DNA from: Bdellovibrio reynosensis
GTDB lineage: Bacteria; Bdellovibrionota; Bdellovibrionia; Bdellovibrionales; Bdellovibrionaceae
Length of the DNA stretch: 64,000 nucleotides
NCBI RefSeq assembly: GCF_022814725.1
Contig: NZ_CP093442.1
Span: forward strand, 62,001 to 126,000
Direction: 5' to 3'
The first letter of the stretch is position 1, and each line of letters starts with the position of its first letter. Of this stretch, positions 53,799-63,800 are shown piece after piece. A program made the translations under genes and the position numbers. The notes beneath the pieces were generated by a model that did no database searches, was not told the origin of the DNA, and worked only from the letters and a program-made list of their open reading frames with translations.

Positions 53799-55280
53799 AT
53801 GTCTAGATTTATCATGGCAATCGATCAAGGGACAACCAGCTCTCGAACTTGCATTATCAATCAAGCCGGAGGTCTTGTCGCCGAAGCCCGCGAAACCTTC
53901 AAACAGATTTTTCCAAAGCCGGGATGGGTAGAGCATGACCCTGAGGACATCTGGTACTCCACACAACGTTCAATGCGTTTGGCCTTAGAAAAAGCCAAAA
54001 TCAAAGGTTCGCAAATTCACGCCATCGGCATCACCAATCAACGTGAAACGGTGATGTTGTGGGATAAAAAATCAGGGAAAGCCATTCATAATGCCATCGT
54101 CTGGCAATGCCGTCGCACCCAAGATCTTTGTGAGAAACTTAAGAAAAATAAAAAAGAAAAAATGATCACAGCGAAAACGGGTTTGGTGTTGGACCCATAT
54201 TTTTCTGGAACAAAAATTCAATGGCTTTTAAAGAATGTTCCCCAGGCCGCTGCGAAAGCCAAAAGTGGAGAGACCGTTGCTGGCACCGTAGATACTTTCT
54301 TATTATGGAAGCTGACCAACGGAAAGTCCCATAAAACCGATGTAAGTAATGCTTCGCGCACAATGCTAATGAACATTCACACGGGCTGGTGGGATGAAGA
54401 ATTATTAAAGCTTCTGCAAGTGCCTGAATCGATTCTGCCTGAAATCTGTCCTTCCAACGCAGATTTTGGTGTGACCCAAGGACTTGGATTTTTGCCTGAT
54501 GGGGTTCCAATAACAGGAATCGTCGGGGATCAGCAGGCGGCGTTGTTCGGTCAAGCTTGTTATGATTTAGGTGAAGCAAAATGTACTTTCGGTACCGGAA
54601 GCTTCTTACTTTTAAACACTGGCAAAAAAGCGGTGAAATCTAAAAACAAACTTCTTACAACGATTGCTTGGAAATTAAAAAATCAAGAAATGACCTACGC
54701 CCTTGAAGGGGGCGCCTTCGTTTGCGGAGCAGCGGTGCAGTGGCTGCGCGATGGCTTAGGGCTATTTCAAGCAAGTTCTGATATTGAAGCTTTAGCTAAA
54801 ACGGTGGAAGACACTCAAGGAGTCGAGTTCGTACCGGCCTTAACTGGTTTAGGTGCTCCACATTGGCAGCCAGAAGCCCGCGGGGTGATCAGTGGTTTAA
54901 CTCGGGGAAGCACTAAAGCCCACATTGCGCGGGCCACTCTTGAGGCCATGGCTTTGCAGAATGTCGACATCCTTGTGACCATGCAAAAAGACCTAGGCAA
55001 AAAGTTGAAAGGCGTGAAGGTTGACGGAGGCGCTGCTGCGAATGATCTTTTAATGCAGCTTCAAGCTGATTATTGCGGCGTTAATGTGGTTAGACCTAAA
55101 AACTTAGAAACAACGGCGTTAGGTGCTGCGTTTATGGCAGGCCTTGGTTCTGGCCTATGGAAAGACATCAAAGAAATCAAAAAAGTGTGGGCCATCGATA
55201 AAGAATTCAAAGTGAAAATGAACAGTAAAGATCGCAAGGCGCGCATGCAACGCTGGGAAACGGCGCTTAAGAAAGTATAA
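53799..55280 (+). CDS. glpK: Glycerol kinase
   Basis: 493 residues, usual length. Phosphorylates glycerol to sn-glycerol-3-phosphate. FGGY family motifs: MAIDQGTTSSRTCIINQAG, WVEHDPEDIW, GITNQRETVMLWDK, DPYFSGTKIQWLL, GTVDTFLLWKLTNGK, GDQQAALFGQACY, FGTGSFLLLNTG and VDGGAAANDLLMQLQAD. GAGG eight bases before the ATG. No glpF, glpD or regulator is adjacent. Confidence 0.96.
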   Translation: MSRFIMAIDQGTTSSRTCIINQAGGLVAEARETFKQIFPKPGWVEHDPEDIWYSTQRSMRLALEKAKIKGSQIHAIGITNQRETVMLWDKKSGKAIHNAIVWQCRRTQDLCEKLKKNKKEKMITAKTGLVLDPYFSGTKIQWLLKNVPQAAAKAKSGETVAGTVDTFLLWKLTNGKSHKTDVSNASRTMLMNIHTGWWDEELLKLLQVPESILPEICPSNADFGVTQGLGFLPDGVPITGIVGDQQAALFGQACYDLGEAKCTFGTGSFLLLNTGKKAVKSKNKLLTTIAWKLKNQEMTYALEGGAFVCGAAVQWLRDGLGLFQASSDIEALAKTVEDTQGVEFVPALTGLGAPHWQPEARGVISGLTRGSTKAHIARATLEAMALQNVDILVTMQKDLGKKLKGVKVDGGAAANDLLMQLQADYCGVNVVRPKNLETTALGAAFMAGLGSGLWKDIKEIKKVWAIDKEFKVKMNSKDRKARMQRWETALKKV

Positions 55281-55286
55281 GATTAA

Positions 55287-55985
55287 ATGAATTCTGATAA
55301 CGGCCAGACGATTTTTAAGAAAATTTCTATCTCGGAAAAGAAAATGATTTTTCGCGAGGTCGCCCATGACAAAGTTCAGGTGGTCGTGAAGGGGAAAGAT
55401 CGTATTTTTCATTTGATTGCTGTACAAAGCGAAAAAGATGAAGCTTTGATGTGCCACCATACGGCGGATTCCAAGGACATTAAGGAAAATCAAGAAGTTC
55501 TGGTGAACTTTGCTTTTAAAACAGAACGTTACTTTATTCAGACGGAACTTTATTTTGAAGCAGGATGGGCGGTTTTAAAAATTGACAAGGAACTATTTCA
55601 ACTGCAAAGGCGCGCAAATTTCCGCGTCGATATTCCGGCAAAGTACGATGCTATTTTTAACTTTACCGAACATCAGGGTAAAAAATATTTCTTTGATTGC
55701 AAAGTGAAGGATGTCAGTGCCGGCGGTTTTAAAATGGAACTAGGTGGCGATCCCGTTTTAAAGATCGGCGATAAAGTCAAAGGCCACTTAAGAATCGGCA
55801 ACCGCAGGCCCTTAGAATTTGAAGTGGAAGTGCGGTTTAGCTCGATGAAGGAAGCTGAAGATAAAAAACAACAGATCGCTGGCGTTCAGTTCTTAAATGT
55901 TGAAAAAATCACCGAATCAAAACTGATGACCGTGATTACAGATTTACAGCGCGAGATCTTTTTAAAGTATCCTAAAAAGAATTAA
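55287..55985 (+). CDS. PilZ-domain protein (c-di-GMP binding)
   Basis: 232 residues, six bases after glpK. N-terminal 110 residues form a YcgR-N-like beta domain (KMIFREVAHDKVQVVVKGK). PilZ domain from about 112: FQLQRRANFRVDIPAKYDAI contains the RXXXR ligand motif, followed by VKDVSAGGFKMEL (D/NxSxxG motif). Ends with FLNVEKITESKLMTVITDL. c-di-GMP receptor linking second messenger to motility or surface behaviour; target unknown. Tail-to-tail with the next gene, sharing TTAA. Confidence 0.85.
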   Translation: MNSDNGQTIFKKISISEKKMIFREVAHDKVQVVVKGKDRIFHLIAVQSEKDEALMCHHTADSKDIKENQEVLVNFAFKTERYFIQTELYFEAGWAVLKIDKELFQLQRRANFRVDIPAKYDAIFNFTEHQGKKYFFDCKVKDVSAGGFKMELGGDPVLKIGDKVKGHLRIGNRRPLEFEVEVRFSSMKEAEDKKQQIAGVQFLNVEKITESKLMTVITDLQREIFLKYPKKN

Positions 55986-56362
55986 TCGCGACGCTTAAAT
56001 TGTTCAAGCTCGCGCACTTTTTCAGTCATATTTTGCAAGCGATCGACAAAAGTCTTCATCATGCATTCAGCCCATGTAGGAAGCTCTGACATCAGCTGCT
56101 GAAATCCATCTTCAGAAACTTTAACTAAGACCACATCCGTCACCGCTTGGGCCGTCGCCGAACGGGGAGATTTTGAAATAAGCGCAAACTCGCCAAAAGA
56201 TTCTCCGTCGACGACCTCGCAAATAGGAATTCTTGCGCCGGTACTGTCTTTAGTGAAAATTTGAATGACACCACTTTCTACGATATAGAAATGATTTTCG
56301 ATATCGCCTTCAAAGAAAATATAGTCACCGGGCTTATAAGACTCTTTTAAAATAGCATCCAT
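55982..56362 (-). CDS. Cyclic-nucleotide-binding domain protein
   Basis: 126 residues from ATG 56362, with GGAG five bases upstream; a TTG at 56416 would add 18 non-domain residues. Single cNMP-binding domain: SYKPGDYIFFEGDIENHFYIVESGVIQIF, then VDGESFGEFALISKSPRSATAQAVTD (phosphate-binding cassette with Glu and Arg) and a short C-terminal helix. No HTH, so a regulator acting by protein contact or a signal-binding subunit. Ligand (cAMP, cGMP or other) is not inferable. Confidence 0.85.
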   Translation of the reverse strand: MDAILKESYKPGDYIFFEGDIENHFYIVESGVIQIFTKDSTGARIPICEVVDGESFGEFALISKSPRSATAQAVTDVVLVKVSEDGFQQLMSELPTWAECMMKTFVDRLQNMTEKVRELEQFKRRD

Positions 56363-56457
56363 GTTGCTCCGATCGGTCGCCGAGTCCTCGCCTTGCGCTT
56401 GGACCTTTCTCGCCAACCTTCGTCAGTGAGAGTATTTAGGTTATAATAATCTGCTAG

Positions 56458-56486
56458 GATCTTTCACGTTTTTTGTGAAAGAGATC
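56458..56486. promoter_or_regulatory. Imperfect inverted repeat upstream of the transglycosylase gene
   Basis: GATCTTTCAC-(7)-GTGAAAGAGATC, two-base bulge, lies 170 bases before the slt start and downstream of a TATAAT at 56442-56447. Could be an operator or a leader hairpin of either divergent gene. The rest of the 56363-56653 interval shows nothing else I can support. Confidence 0.35.
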
Positions 56487-56653
56487 TTATCGAAGGCACC
56501 AAATTTATTTTCCTCTGTGCGTTGGTCTAGAGAAACTCCTTCCCACTTTGGTCTTTGAGAGTCACAATTTTTACAGGTATAGGTCGTTTAGTTTTCGATT
56601 TTGCCAGGGATATTCGGTATCATTATTAGATACGCGTTACAAGGATTGTACAC

Positions 56654-59047
56654 ATGAAGAATGCGCTCGCTGGTTTGCACTCTGGCTTTGCCAAAGTAGT
56701 TTTAGTTTTTTCTCTATCAATAAGCTCCACAGTTGGAGCACAGTTACCAGCTCTTCCAGCTCCTAAAAATGATCTGGAGGCTTTTAAAAAGGCTTTAGAA
56801 CAATACAAAACGGCTAAATACGACGAAGCGATTCCAGCTTTCGAAAATATCTTAAAAGAGAAAATCACTCTTGAAGAATACGCGCGCTTTTACTTGGCGC
56901 AGTCGTACATGAAAAAAGCCCAATGGGATCAGGCTGAAGCTGAATTCAAAAAAGTTTTGGATCTATCGCCAAACGTTAAAATGTCTATTGAGACAAACAA
57001 TCTTTTAGGCCAAGTCGCTTTAGAAAAGAAAAACTTTAAATTAGCTAGTAACTATTTTCTTAAACTAGAAAAGCGCACTCGTTCAACCGAAGAATATCCC
57101 GACGTGATTTACAATTTAGCTGTGACTGAAAAAGGTTTGCAGCGCCACGGTCAGATGTGTAAATGGCTTACAAAGCTTTATGAAAAGTATCCTGCTTACC
57201 ACAAAGTGGCTAACTGGAGCGTGGATTTAGCTGCCAATGAATTTGAAGGAAAGCCATCGGATTGCAACGTCACGACGGAGGACTTCCGCACGCGCGTTCG
57301 TCATATGCTTTTTGCGGGTCTTGACCAAAAAGCCCAAGCTGAAATCAATCTGATGAAAGCAAAGCTTGCGAAGACTGATAAATATCTTGCCGATAAACTG
57401 CAGGCGCAATTTTTCTTACAAGAAGGTGAGTTGGTTAAGGCCGTTGATCTTTTAAAGCCTTATTATGAATCTAATAAAAAGAACTTCGACTACTTGATTC
57501 TGTTTGGATCAGCCACAGCTCGCGCCGGTGAAGTGCAGTTGGCAGTAGGTTCTTATTATACTGCTTATAAATTAAGCCCACGTTCTAAAACAGGCCGTCA
57601 GGCTTTGTACCAATCGGCCTTCTTAAGTTACCAGTTCCAAGATTACGATGGCGCAGCTCGCAGGTTCCAAGAGTTTATGAAGGCTTATCCTAAATCAGGA
57701 TTAAACCGCGATGCTCAGTGGCACTTAGCGTGGCTTAAGTATCTTAAGGGCGACTACCAAGGTTCCTTCAAAGCTTTTGCGAACATGACTGCGCGAAAAG
57801 GCAAAAAGTCTATACCGCAAGACAGAGTGAATTATTGGATGGCGATGAGTCTTTACCGCCAAGGTAAGGTAGAACCAGCAAAAGTGATGTTAGAAAACTT
57901 AGCGAAAGATCCTTTGATGGGGTACTACTCTATCGCGGCTTCTTCACGCTTAAAGAAAATGGGTGAAATCCAGATTCCGAAAGTTATTCTTTCTTCTAAT
58001 TTACCAACGACCCCACGTATGATTTCTCGCTTTTCAGCAAGCGAGTTTTTAATGCCATCCATGCCTGATGATTATCGTGGTGATGAATCTGAATCGGAAG
58101 AAAACCTAATTCTAACTCAGTATTCAGCTGATGACGAAAAAGGTGACGATGATGAAGGTGAAACTCCAGACAATGCCGACTTAAAAGCAGTTGGCGTGGC
58201 TGAAGAAAATAGCGTTGAAGCCACTGAAAACGTAACGACCTTCAGTAATCCTGCATTGATGAAACGTTTTGAGCGTGCTCGTGACATGATGATCCTTGGT
58301 GAATACGAATGGGCTCGTTGGGACTTATTTGATATTGAAAAGAAAACATCAAATCGCGATTACCTTCGTACCTTGATGACAGAATACAACACTGCGGGGC
58401 ACTTCAACCGTTCTTCTTACATTGCGCAAATCAACTTTGCTGGGCAACGAGCAGCCCATGGTTTAGGCGGTATTCGATATCTTTGGGAACTGGCGTACCC
58501 ACGCGCTTATTCAGAGCAAGTTGAAAAATACACAAAGAAGTTCTCAGTTCCTGAAGAACTTGTTTGGGGTATCATGCGCGCTGAAACGAATTACCGTAAA
58601 GATGCAATCTCTCCAGTAGGGGCGTTGGGCCTAATGCAGGTCATGCCATTCACTGGTTATAAAGTTGCAAGCCTTTTAGGTGAAAAAGAATTTAAAGTTC
58701 CAATGCTTCTGCAACCTGAAACTTCTGTGAAAGTGGGATCCCGTTATTTAAAACGTCTGATGGATCGTTTTGAAAACACAATTCCTCTAGTAGCTGCTGG
58801 TTACAATGCTGGCCCTCACAGAGTAAAAAACTGGTTAGTAGGTTTTGGTAACCTTGAAACGGATGAGTTCATTGAACACATTCCGTTTTTAGAGACTCGC
58901 AATTACGTGAAGCGCGTGGTTTCTAATGCTCATATTTATTCTCAACTTTACGGCAACAAAAAAGATCTTTTCCCTTACATGGCAGGCGCTGTACCTGTGA
59001 AAGTGAATACTGAAATCGTAGGGAAGGAAAACTGGGATGACATTTGA
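56654..59047 (+). CDS. Soluble-type lytic murein transglycosylase with TPR-like repeats
   Basis: 797 residues, AAGGA nine bases before ATG. Signal peptide to about residue 27 (ISSTVGA/Q). Tetratricopeptide-like helices from about 40 to 420 (KTAKYDEAIPAFENIL, AQWDQAEAEFKKVLDLSP, FQDYDGAARRFQEFMKAYP) form the superhelical body, an acidic linker (DDEKGDDDEGETPDN) follows, and the SLT domain is at about 630-760: catalytic Glu644 in IMRAETNYRKDAISP, then GLMQVMP and AAGYNAGP. Cleaves peptidoglycan strands in the periplasm. Translationally coupled to the OppB-like gene (TTGA). Confidence 0.92.
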   Translation: MKNALAGLHSGFAKVVLVFSLSISSTVGAQLPALPAPKNDLEAFKKALEQYKTAKYDEAIPAFENILKEKITLEEYARFYLAQSYMKKAQWDQAEAEFKKVLDLSPNVKMSIETNNLLGQVALEKKNFKLASNYFLKLEKRTRSTEEYPDVIYNLAVTEKGLQRHGQMCKWLTKLYEKYPAYHKVANWSVDLAANEFEGKPSDCNVTTEDFRTRVRHMLFAGLDQKAQAEINLMKAKLAKTDKYLADKLQAQFFLQEGELVKAVDLLKPYYESNKKNFDYLILFGSATARAGEVQLAVGSYYTAYKLSPRSKTGRQALYQSAFLSYQFQDYDGAARRFQEFMKAYPKSGLNRDAQWHLAWLKYLKGDYQGSFKAFANMTARKGKKSIPQDRVNYWMAMSLYRQGKVEPAKVMLENLAKDPLMGYYSIAASSRLKKMGEIQIPKVILSSNLPTTPRMISRFSASEFLMPSMPDDYRGDESESEENLILTQYSADDEKGDDDEGETPDNADLKAVGVAEENSVEATENVTTFSNPALMKRFERARDMMILGEYEWARWDLFDIEKKTSNRDYLRTLMTEYNTAGHFNRSSYIAQINFAGQRAAHGLGGIRYLWELAYPRAYSEQVEKYTKKFSVPEELVWGIMRAETNYRKDAISPVGALGLMQVMPFTGYKVASLLGEKEFKVPMLLQPETSVKVGSRYLKRLMDRFENTIPLVAAGYNAGPHRVKNWLVGFGNLETDEFIEHIPFLETRNYVKRVVSNAHIYSQLYGNKKDLFPYMAGAVPVKVNTEIVGKENWDDI

Positions 59048-59976
59048 GTGTTAATGTAGTTCGTTTTGTTTTTAAAAAGTCGATCGAACTTATAGCGTCG
59101 CTAGCCTTGCTAGGGACGCTTACCTTTTTTATGCTTAAAGCCCTTCCGGGCGGTCCCTTTGATGAAGATTTCGCGCTTAATCCTTTAGTAAAAGAAAAAT
59201 TGATGCAACACTGGAAGGTCGAAGCCTCTGGTGGTGCGCAGTTTATTTCCTACATTAGTGGTTTAGTGAAAGGCGATCTTGGCGTATCTATGGCGCGCCC
59301 TGATCGCACAGTGGTAGAGATTATTTCCCAAGGTGTGCAGAATACGCTGTTTTTAAATTGCTTTGCTTTGCTGTTTATTTTGGTTGGTGCTTTTTTAATT
59401 TCATTATTAGCCATTCGTTTTCAAGGGAAAGTCCTAGAGCAAGTGATCGATCAAGGGGTGATCGCCTTTTTATCGCTACCAAGTCTGTTTTGGGGTCCTC
59501 TTTTAATTTATCTTTTTGGATTTTACTTTAATCTCTTACCGGTGGCTTTCTTAACGACACCTCAGCATTATATTTTACCGATTCTAACTTTAAGCCTTCG
59601 TCCCTTGGCTTCGCTTGTGCGCTTACTTAAAAATTCCCTGACTGATAATTTTGGTCACGATTACGTCAGAACGGCGCGGGCTAAAGGGGTGGGGACGTGG
59701 CAGATATTGTTCTTTCACGTTTTAAAGAATTCCATGATTCCTTTTTTAAGTTACGTCGGGCCGTTGATTGTAGGCCTGCTTTCTGGTTCGTTCTTAGTGG
59801 AACTGCTGTTTGCGGTGCCCGGATTAGGCAGTGAGTTCGTCAGTGCACTCAATGACCGCGATTATACTTTGATCATGGGATTAACATTGTTTTACGGAAC
59901 TTTATTAATTTTAGTAAACATCTTCGTCGACGTATTATTAAAGTTCGTAGACCCACGGTTAAGGGAGGAAGTGTGA
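59044..59976 (+). CDS. Peptide ABC transporter permease, OppB/DppB-like
   Basis: 310 residues. TTG start overlaps the slt stop. Six membrane segments and the family signature: N-terminal FFMLKALPGGPFDEDF (opening LPGGPF), then EAA loop RTARAKGVGTWQILFFHVLKNSMIPFLSYVGP. Binding-protein-dependent transport inner-membrane component; takes up oligopeptides. Immediately downstream of a lytic transglycosylase, so cell-wall (murein) peptides are a plausible substrate; that is inference. Confidence 0.88.
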   Translation: MSVNVVRFVFKKSIELIASLALLGTLTFFMLKALPGGPFDEDFALNPLVKEKLMQHWKVEASGGAQFISYISGLVKGDLGVSMARPDRTVVEIISQGVQNTLFLNCFALLFILVGAFLISLLAIRFQGKVLEQVIDQGVIAFLSLPSLFWGPLLIYLFGFYFNLLPVAFLTTPQHYILPILTLSLRPLASLVRLLKNSLTDNFGHDYVRTARAKGVGTWQILFFHVLKNSMIPFLSYVGPLIVGLLSGSFLVELLFAVPGLGSEFVSALNDRDYTLIMGLTLFYGTLLILVNIFVDVLLKFVDPRLREEV

Positions 59977-60797
59977 AAAAAGTCTTCCTGACCTTTGCGA
60001 TCTTATTCCTATCTTTACTGGGTCTATTGATAGTTTTCGCGCCATTATTGGGAATGGGTACAGGCTTAGAACAAGATGTAGAAAACATCTTAGTCAGTGC
60101 CAATAAAAATCATTGGTTTGGAACAGACTCGTTAGGGCGTGATGTTTTCAGTAGAGTCGTGCTTGGCGGAAGAATTTCACTTTTAGTAGGTTTACTTTGT
60201 TCATTCCTCTCATTTTTAATCGGCTTTACCTACGGAGCCGTTGCCGGCTGGTTTGAAGGAATTGTCGACCGCGTACTGATGCGCTTCTGCGATATCCTGA
60301 TGGCCATCCCAAGTTTTATTTTAGTTTCCATCTTGTGTATGACTTTGCAAATTGTTCTTCCAGTGGAAGATAACTTCACTAAAGCTTTATTAAGTCTATG
60401 CGTGGGGATTTCAGCAACTCACTGGATGGGCTTAGCCCGCGTGACCAGAGGAATGGTTTTAGAAATCAGACGAAAGCCCTTCGTTGAAGCAGCAGTGGCT
60501 TTAGGTGGTACAAGACTGCACATCATGCTTCGTCATATCCTGCCGAACATGTTTGGCACTTTGTTGTTATTAATTGCCATGCAAATTCCAACGAACATCC
60601 TGTATGAAAGCTTCATGAGTTTTGTGGGATTAGGAATTCACCCGCCATACACAAGCTGGGGAATTTTAGTAAAAGAGGGATGGAAAACTCTTTCAAGCTT
60701 TCCACATCTGATCCTTTTCCCATCGATGGTTTTATTTCTAACGGTATGGAGCTTTCACATTATTTTAGATCATGTGAAAGCGAAGTTAAGATTGTAA
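59973..60797 (+). CDS. Peptide ABC transporter permease, OppC/DppC-like
   Basis: 274 residues, GTG start overlaps the OppB-like stop (GTGA). N-terminal GTGLEQDVENIL, HWFGTDSLGRDVFSRVVLGGRISLLVG (family signature), EAA loop VEAAVALGGTRLHIMLRHILPNMFG and last segment ILVKEGWKTLSS. Forms the membrane channel with the OppB-like protein. No ATPase or binding-protein gene is next to them, so those are encoded elsewhere. Confidence 0.9.
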   Translation: MKKVFLTFAILFLSLLGLLIVFAPLLGMGTGLEQDVENILVSANKNHWFGTDSLGRDVFSRVVLGGRISLLVGLLCSFLSFLIGFTYGAVAGWFEGIVDRVLMRFCDILMAIPSFILVSILCMTLQIVLPVEDNFTKALLSLCVGISATHWMGLARVTRGMVLEIRRKPFVEAAVALGGTRLHIMLRHILPNMFGTLLLLIAMQIPTNILYESFMSFVGLGIHPPYTSWGILVKEGWKTLSSFPHLILFPSMVLFLTVWSFHIILDHVKAKLRL

Positions 60798-60811
60798 ACG
60801 TCGACCAAGTA

Positions 60812-63800
60812 TTAATAACTAAGCCATTTTTGAATATAAACTGGAGCGGTGACTGTTAAGACATTGCTGATATAGGTTTGATTTGGATCAACCATCCCGA
60901 AAACACCGCCCGCACCTTTTCCGGCGCAGCGATATAACCCCCCTGGAGTCAACCCGCACAAACTTGATCCACTTAAATAGATTTTTGAATAAGCAATTTG
61001 CGATTCATAATCTATAAGAATATTATATTGTGCTGCTGATCCACTCTCACTCGGTAAAGAAACACCTGTGTTAGCGCCCCAACATTTTGTCGAACCATTT
61101 GTTTTAATTGCACAAGCGACTGAGTTATTAACCGTGACACTTGAATAGTCACTGGCGCTATCTATAACATGCGGTGTTTTAGGGTCTCCAGCACCATTAT
61201 CGCCAAGAAGTCCATTTCCCCAGCACTTAAGCTTGTTGGCCATAGTAATTCCGCAGGTTCGGTCCAATCCTACGCTAATAGAGCGATATGACTCGCTTGG
61301 ATCAGTATCAATCGGAGTATAAGAATTATTTAAATTTCCTGTCCCTAGTTGGCCATATGTATTCGTGCCCCAGCATCTAACTTTATTAGAGGTCGTGAGG
61401 CCACACGAGAATGCAGTTCCAATTCCAATCTGTTTATAAGAAACTCCGCTGTCTATCGTCGTGAAATTAGTGATGTGGGTCGTAGTTCCATCACCAAGCT
61501 TCGCAAAGTTGTTGTTCCCGGCGCATCTTAGGGCCCCCGTGGTGGTGATGCCGCAAGCTGCTCCAAGTCTTAGAAAGATTTGTGAATAAGAGGTGGTCGG
61601 ATCTGCCACTTTTGGAGTAAAAATATTAGTTCCAATATTTCCAGCCGATCCAAGCTCGCCATAATTATTTCTGCCCCAACATTTTAATGTTCCTGTAGAG
61701 GTGATAGCGCAGTTATTACTTGAATCATGCATCTCGCTTACTTGAGAATAGTTATTTTGAGCATCAAGGATTACCGGTGCAGGACGACGATAAGTTAAAC
61801 CGTCACCAAAATAACTCGTTTCGCCCCAGCAGTAAAGTTTATTGCCTGTTATACCACAAGTTTGGGAAGATGTATCTGCCGCCGAATCTGGCATGCCAAT
61901 AGTCTTAAAATTATAATCTGATAAAGCAAAAAAGGATCCCCCATAGGCGCCTAAATAGGTGCCATAACCAAAGCCATAAAGATCGGAATTCCGTCCTGTC
62001 GTGTTGTCTTTATAAAGATTTCCCCAGCACTTAACTGCGCCGGCTGTGGTGATGCCGCAGGCTTTTTGCGACACAGCGTAAACTCGAGAGTAACTTTCGC
62101 CTGAATCGGCAATAGTAGGGATTTTTCGATTCGTAGTGGTGCCGTCGGCTAATTGTTTCCCTGCATTATTTCCCCAGCAGTGCAGTACGCCGCCATCAGT
62201 AATTCCGCAGCTAAAGCCACGATTGGTATCCGTGGTCGTGTCATCATTTACAGTAACCCAGGAGTATTTAACGGCAGAATTTATGACAGTCGGGGAAGTT
62301 TTTGTGACAAGTGTGTTATCGCCAAGTTGTCCCTGACTATTATTTCCCCAGCATTTTAGGGTTCCGTCAGAAATAATTCCGCACGAGTGCCCCGATCCTA
62401 CAGCCACCATTAAATATGTGTTTGAAGAATCGATGGCCGTTGGTACTTGTTTCACTATTAGAGTGCCATCTCCTACAGTACCCGTCGCATTTCTACCCCA
62501 ACAAAAAAGTTTATCATTTGTATCTATGGCACAGGTTGTTTTTGAATTTGCAGAAACAAATTTAAAATCCGCCGAGGTAACTTGAGTCGGAGTTTGCGCA
62601 CTGGAAGTAGTATTTAAGCCGGTTTGGTAAGAATCTGCACTTCCCCAGCATTTTAACTTTTGTTCAGTAGTAATGCCACAAGTGTGAGCCTGGCCGGAGC
62701 TAATAGAAGTATAGGTCGTGCTACTATCTATCAAAACTGGAGTGGTTCTTCTTGCTGTAGTTCCATCGCCTATCTGATTGCTCAAGTTTTCACCCCAGCA
62801 ATAAACATATCCAGATGTAGTAAGTGCACAAGTGTGGTCGCGTCCCGCAGTAACACTTTTAAATGAAATCCCAGGCGCCACTGTTTTGGCGGTGTCAGCA
62901 AACCCGACGGTATTACCTAAACCTAAACGGCTTAGGTTAACGCCACTATGGCCCCAACATCTCAATGAATTATCATCGAGAACGGCGCAGGCATGGTAAA
63001 AGTTAATAGCTAAGGATATAGTGGTCAGATCCTTTTGTGAGTCCCTAATAAAATACTGCGCCTGATATTTCGGATCTAATAGAACTGCAGGTGAATCTGT
63101 GTGAGTTAGGTGAACATTCATTAACGTCTCACCAGTTGTAGCGGCATTAACTAGGAAATTGACTGGAAGATTTGCAGTCGTGCTGCCTGCAGGGATGGTG
63201 ATTGAACCGCTTGTCAGATTATGTTCAGTGGAAGTCGCATCGCCGGTTATTTTAAAATAAGCTGTCACGTCAAAAGTTTTTGATCCAGACATCGAAAAGG
63301 TAATTGTTTTTGTATCGCCTTCACTGACTCTATTAACAGCAGCAGAAGAGATGTTCAGCGTGACTATTGAATCTTTGATCCATGAAGTTTCAGTGGCTAC
63401 CGAAACTTCCTGCCAATTATTTGAGGCATCGCCGCCTATAACACACACTTTTACTGGACCATTTGGTAAGGCAGAAATGTTGTCAGTAATATTAGAGCCG
63501 ACAGCCACGGGCCCGACGAAGCTCGCTGTCGCACAACCGCCGGTTGAAATGATTGCATATTTATATTGGGTAACATTGGTTCCAGCTACTGAAATATTCA
63601 AAGCTGTAGTTGTAACCACGCCTGTTGGTGCGCCTGATAGTGTCGATTTAATGGCATCGCGGGTCCATGAAGCGGTAGTAGCTGCTGTCGACCAGTTGTC
63701 ATGATCATCAATACCGACGACACACAAAGTATAATTTCCCGTCTCAGTTAAAAGATCTGTAATTGGTGTCGACACTGGATATTTCGTTCCGATGTAAGCT

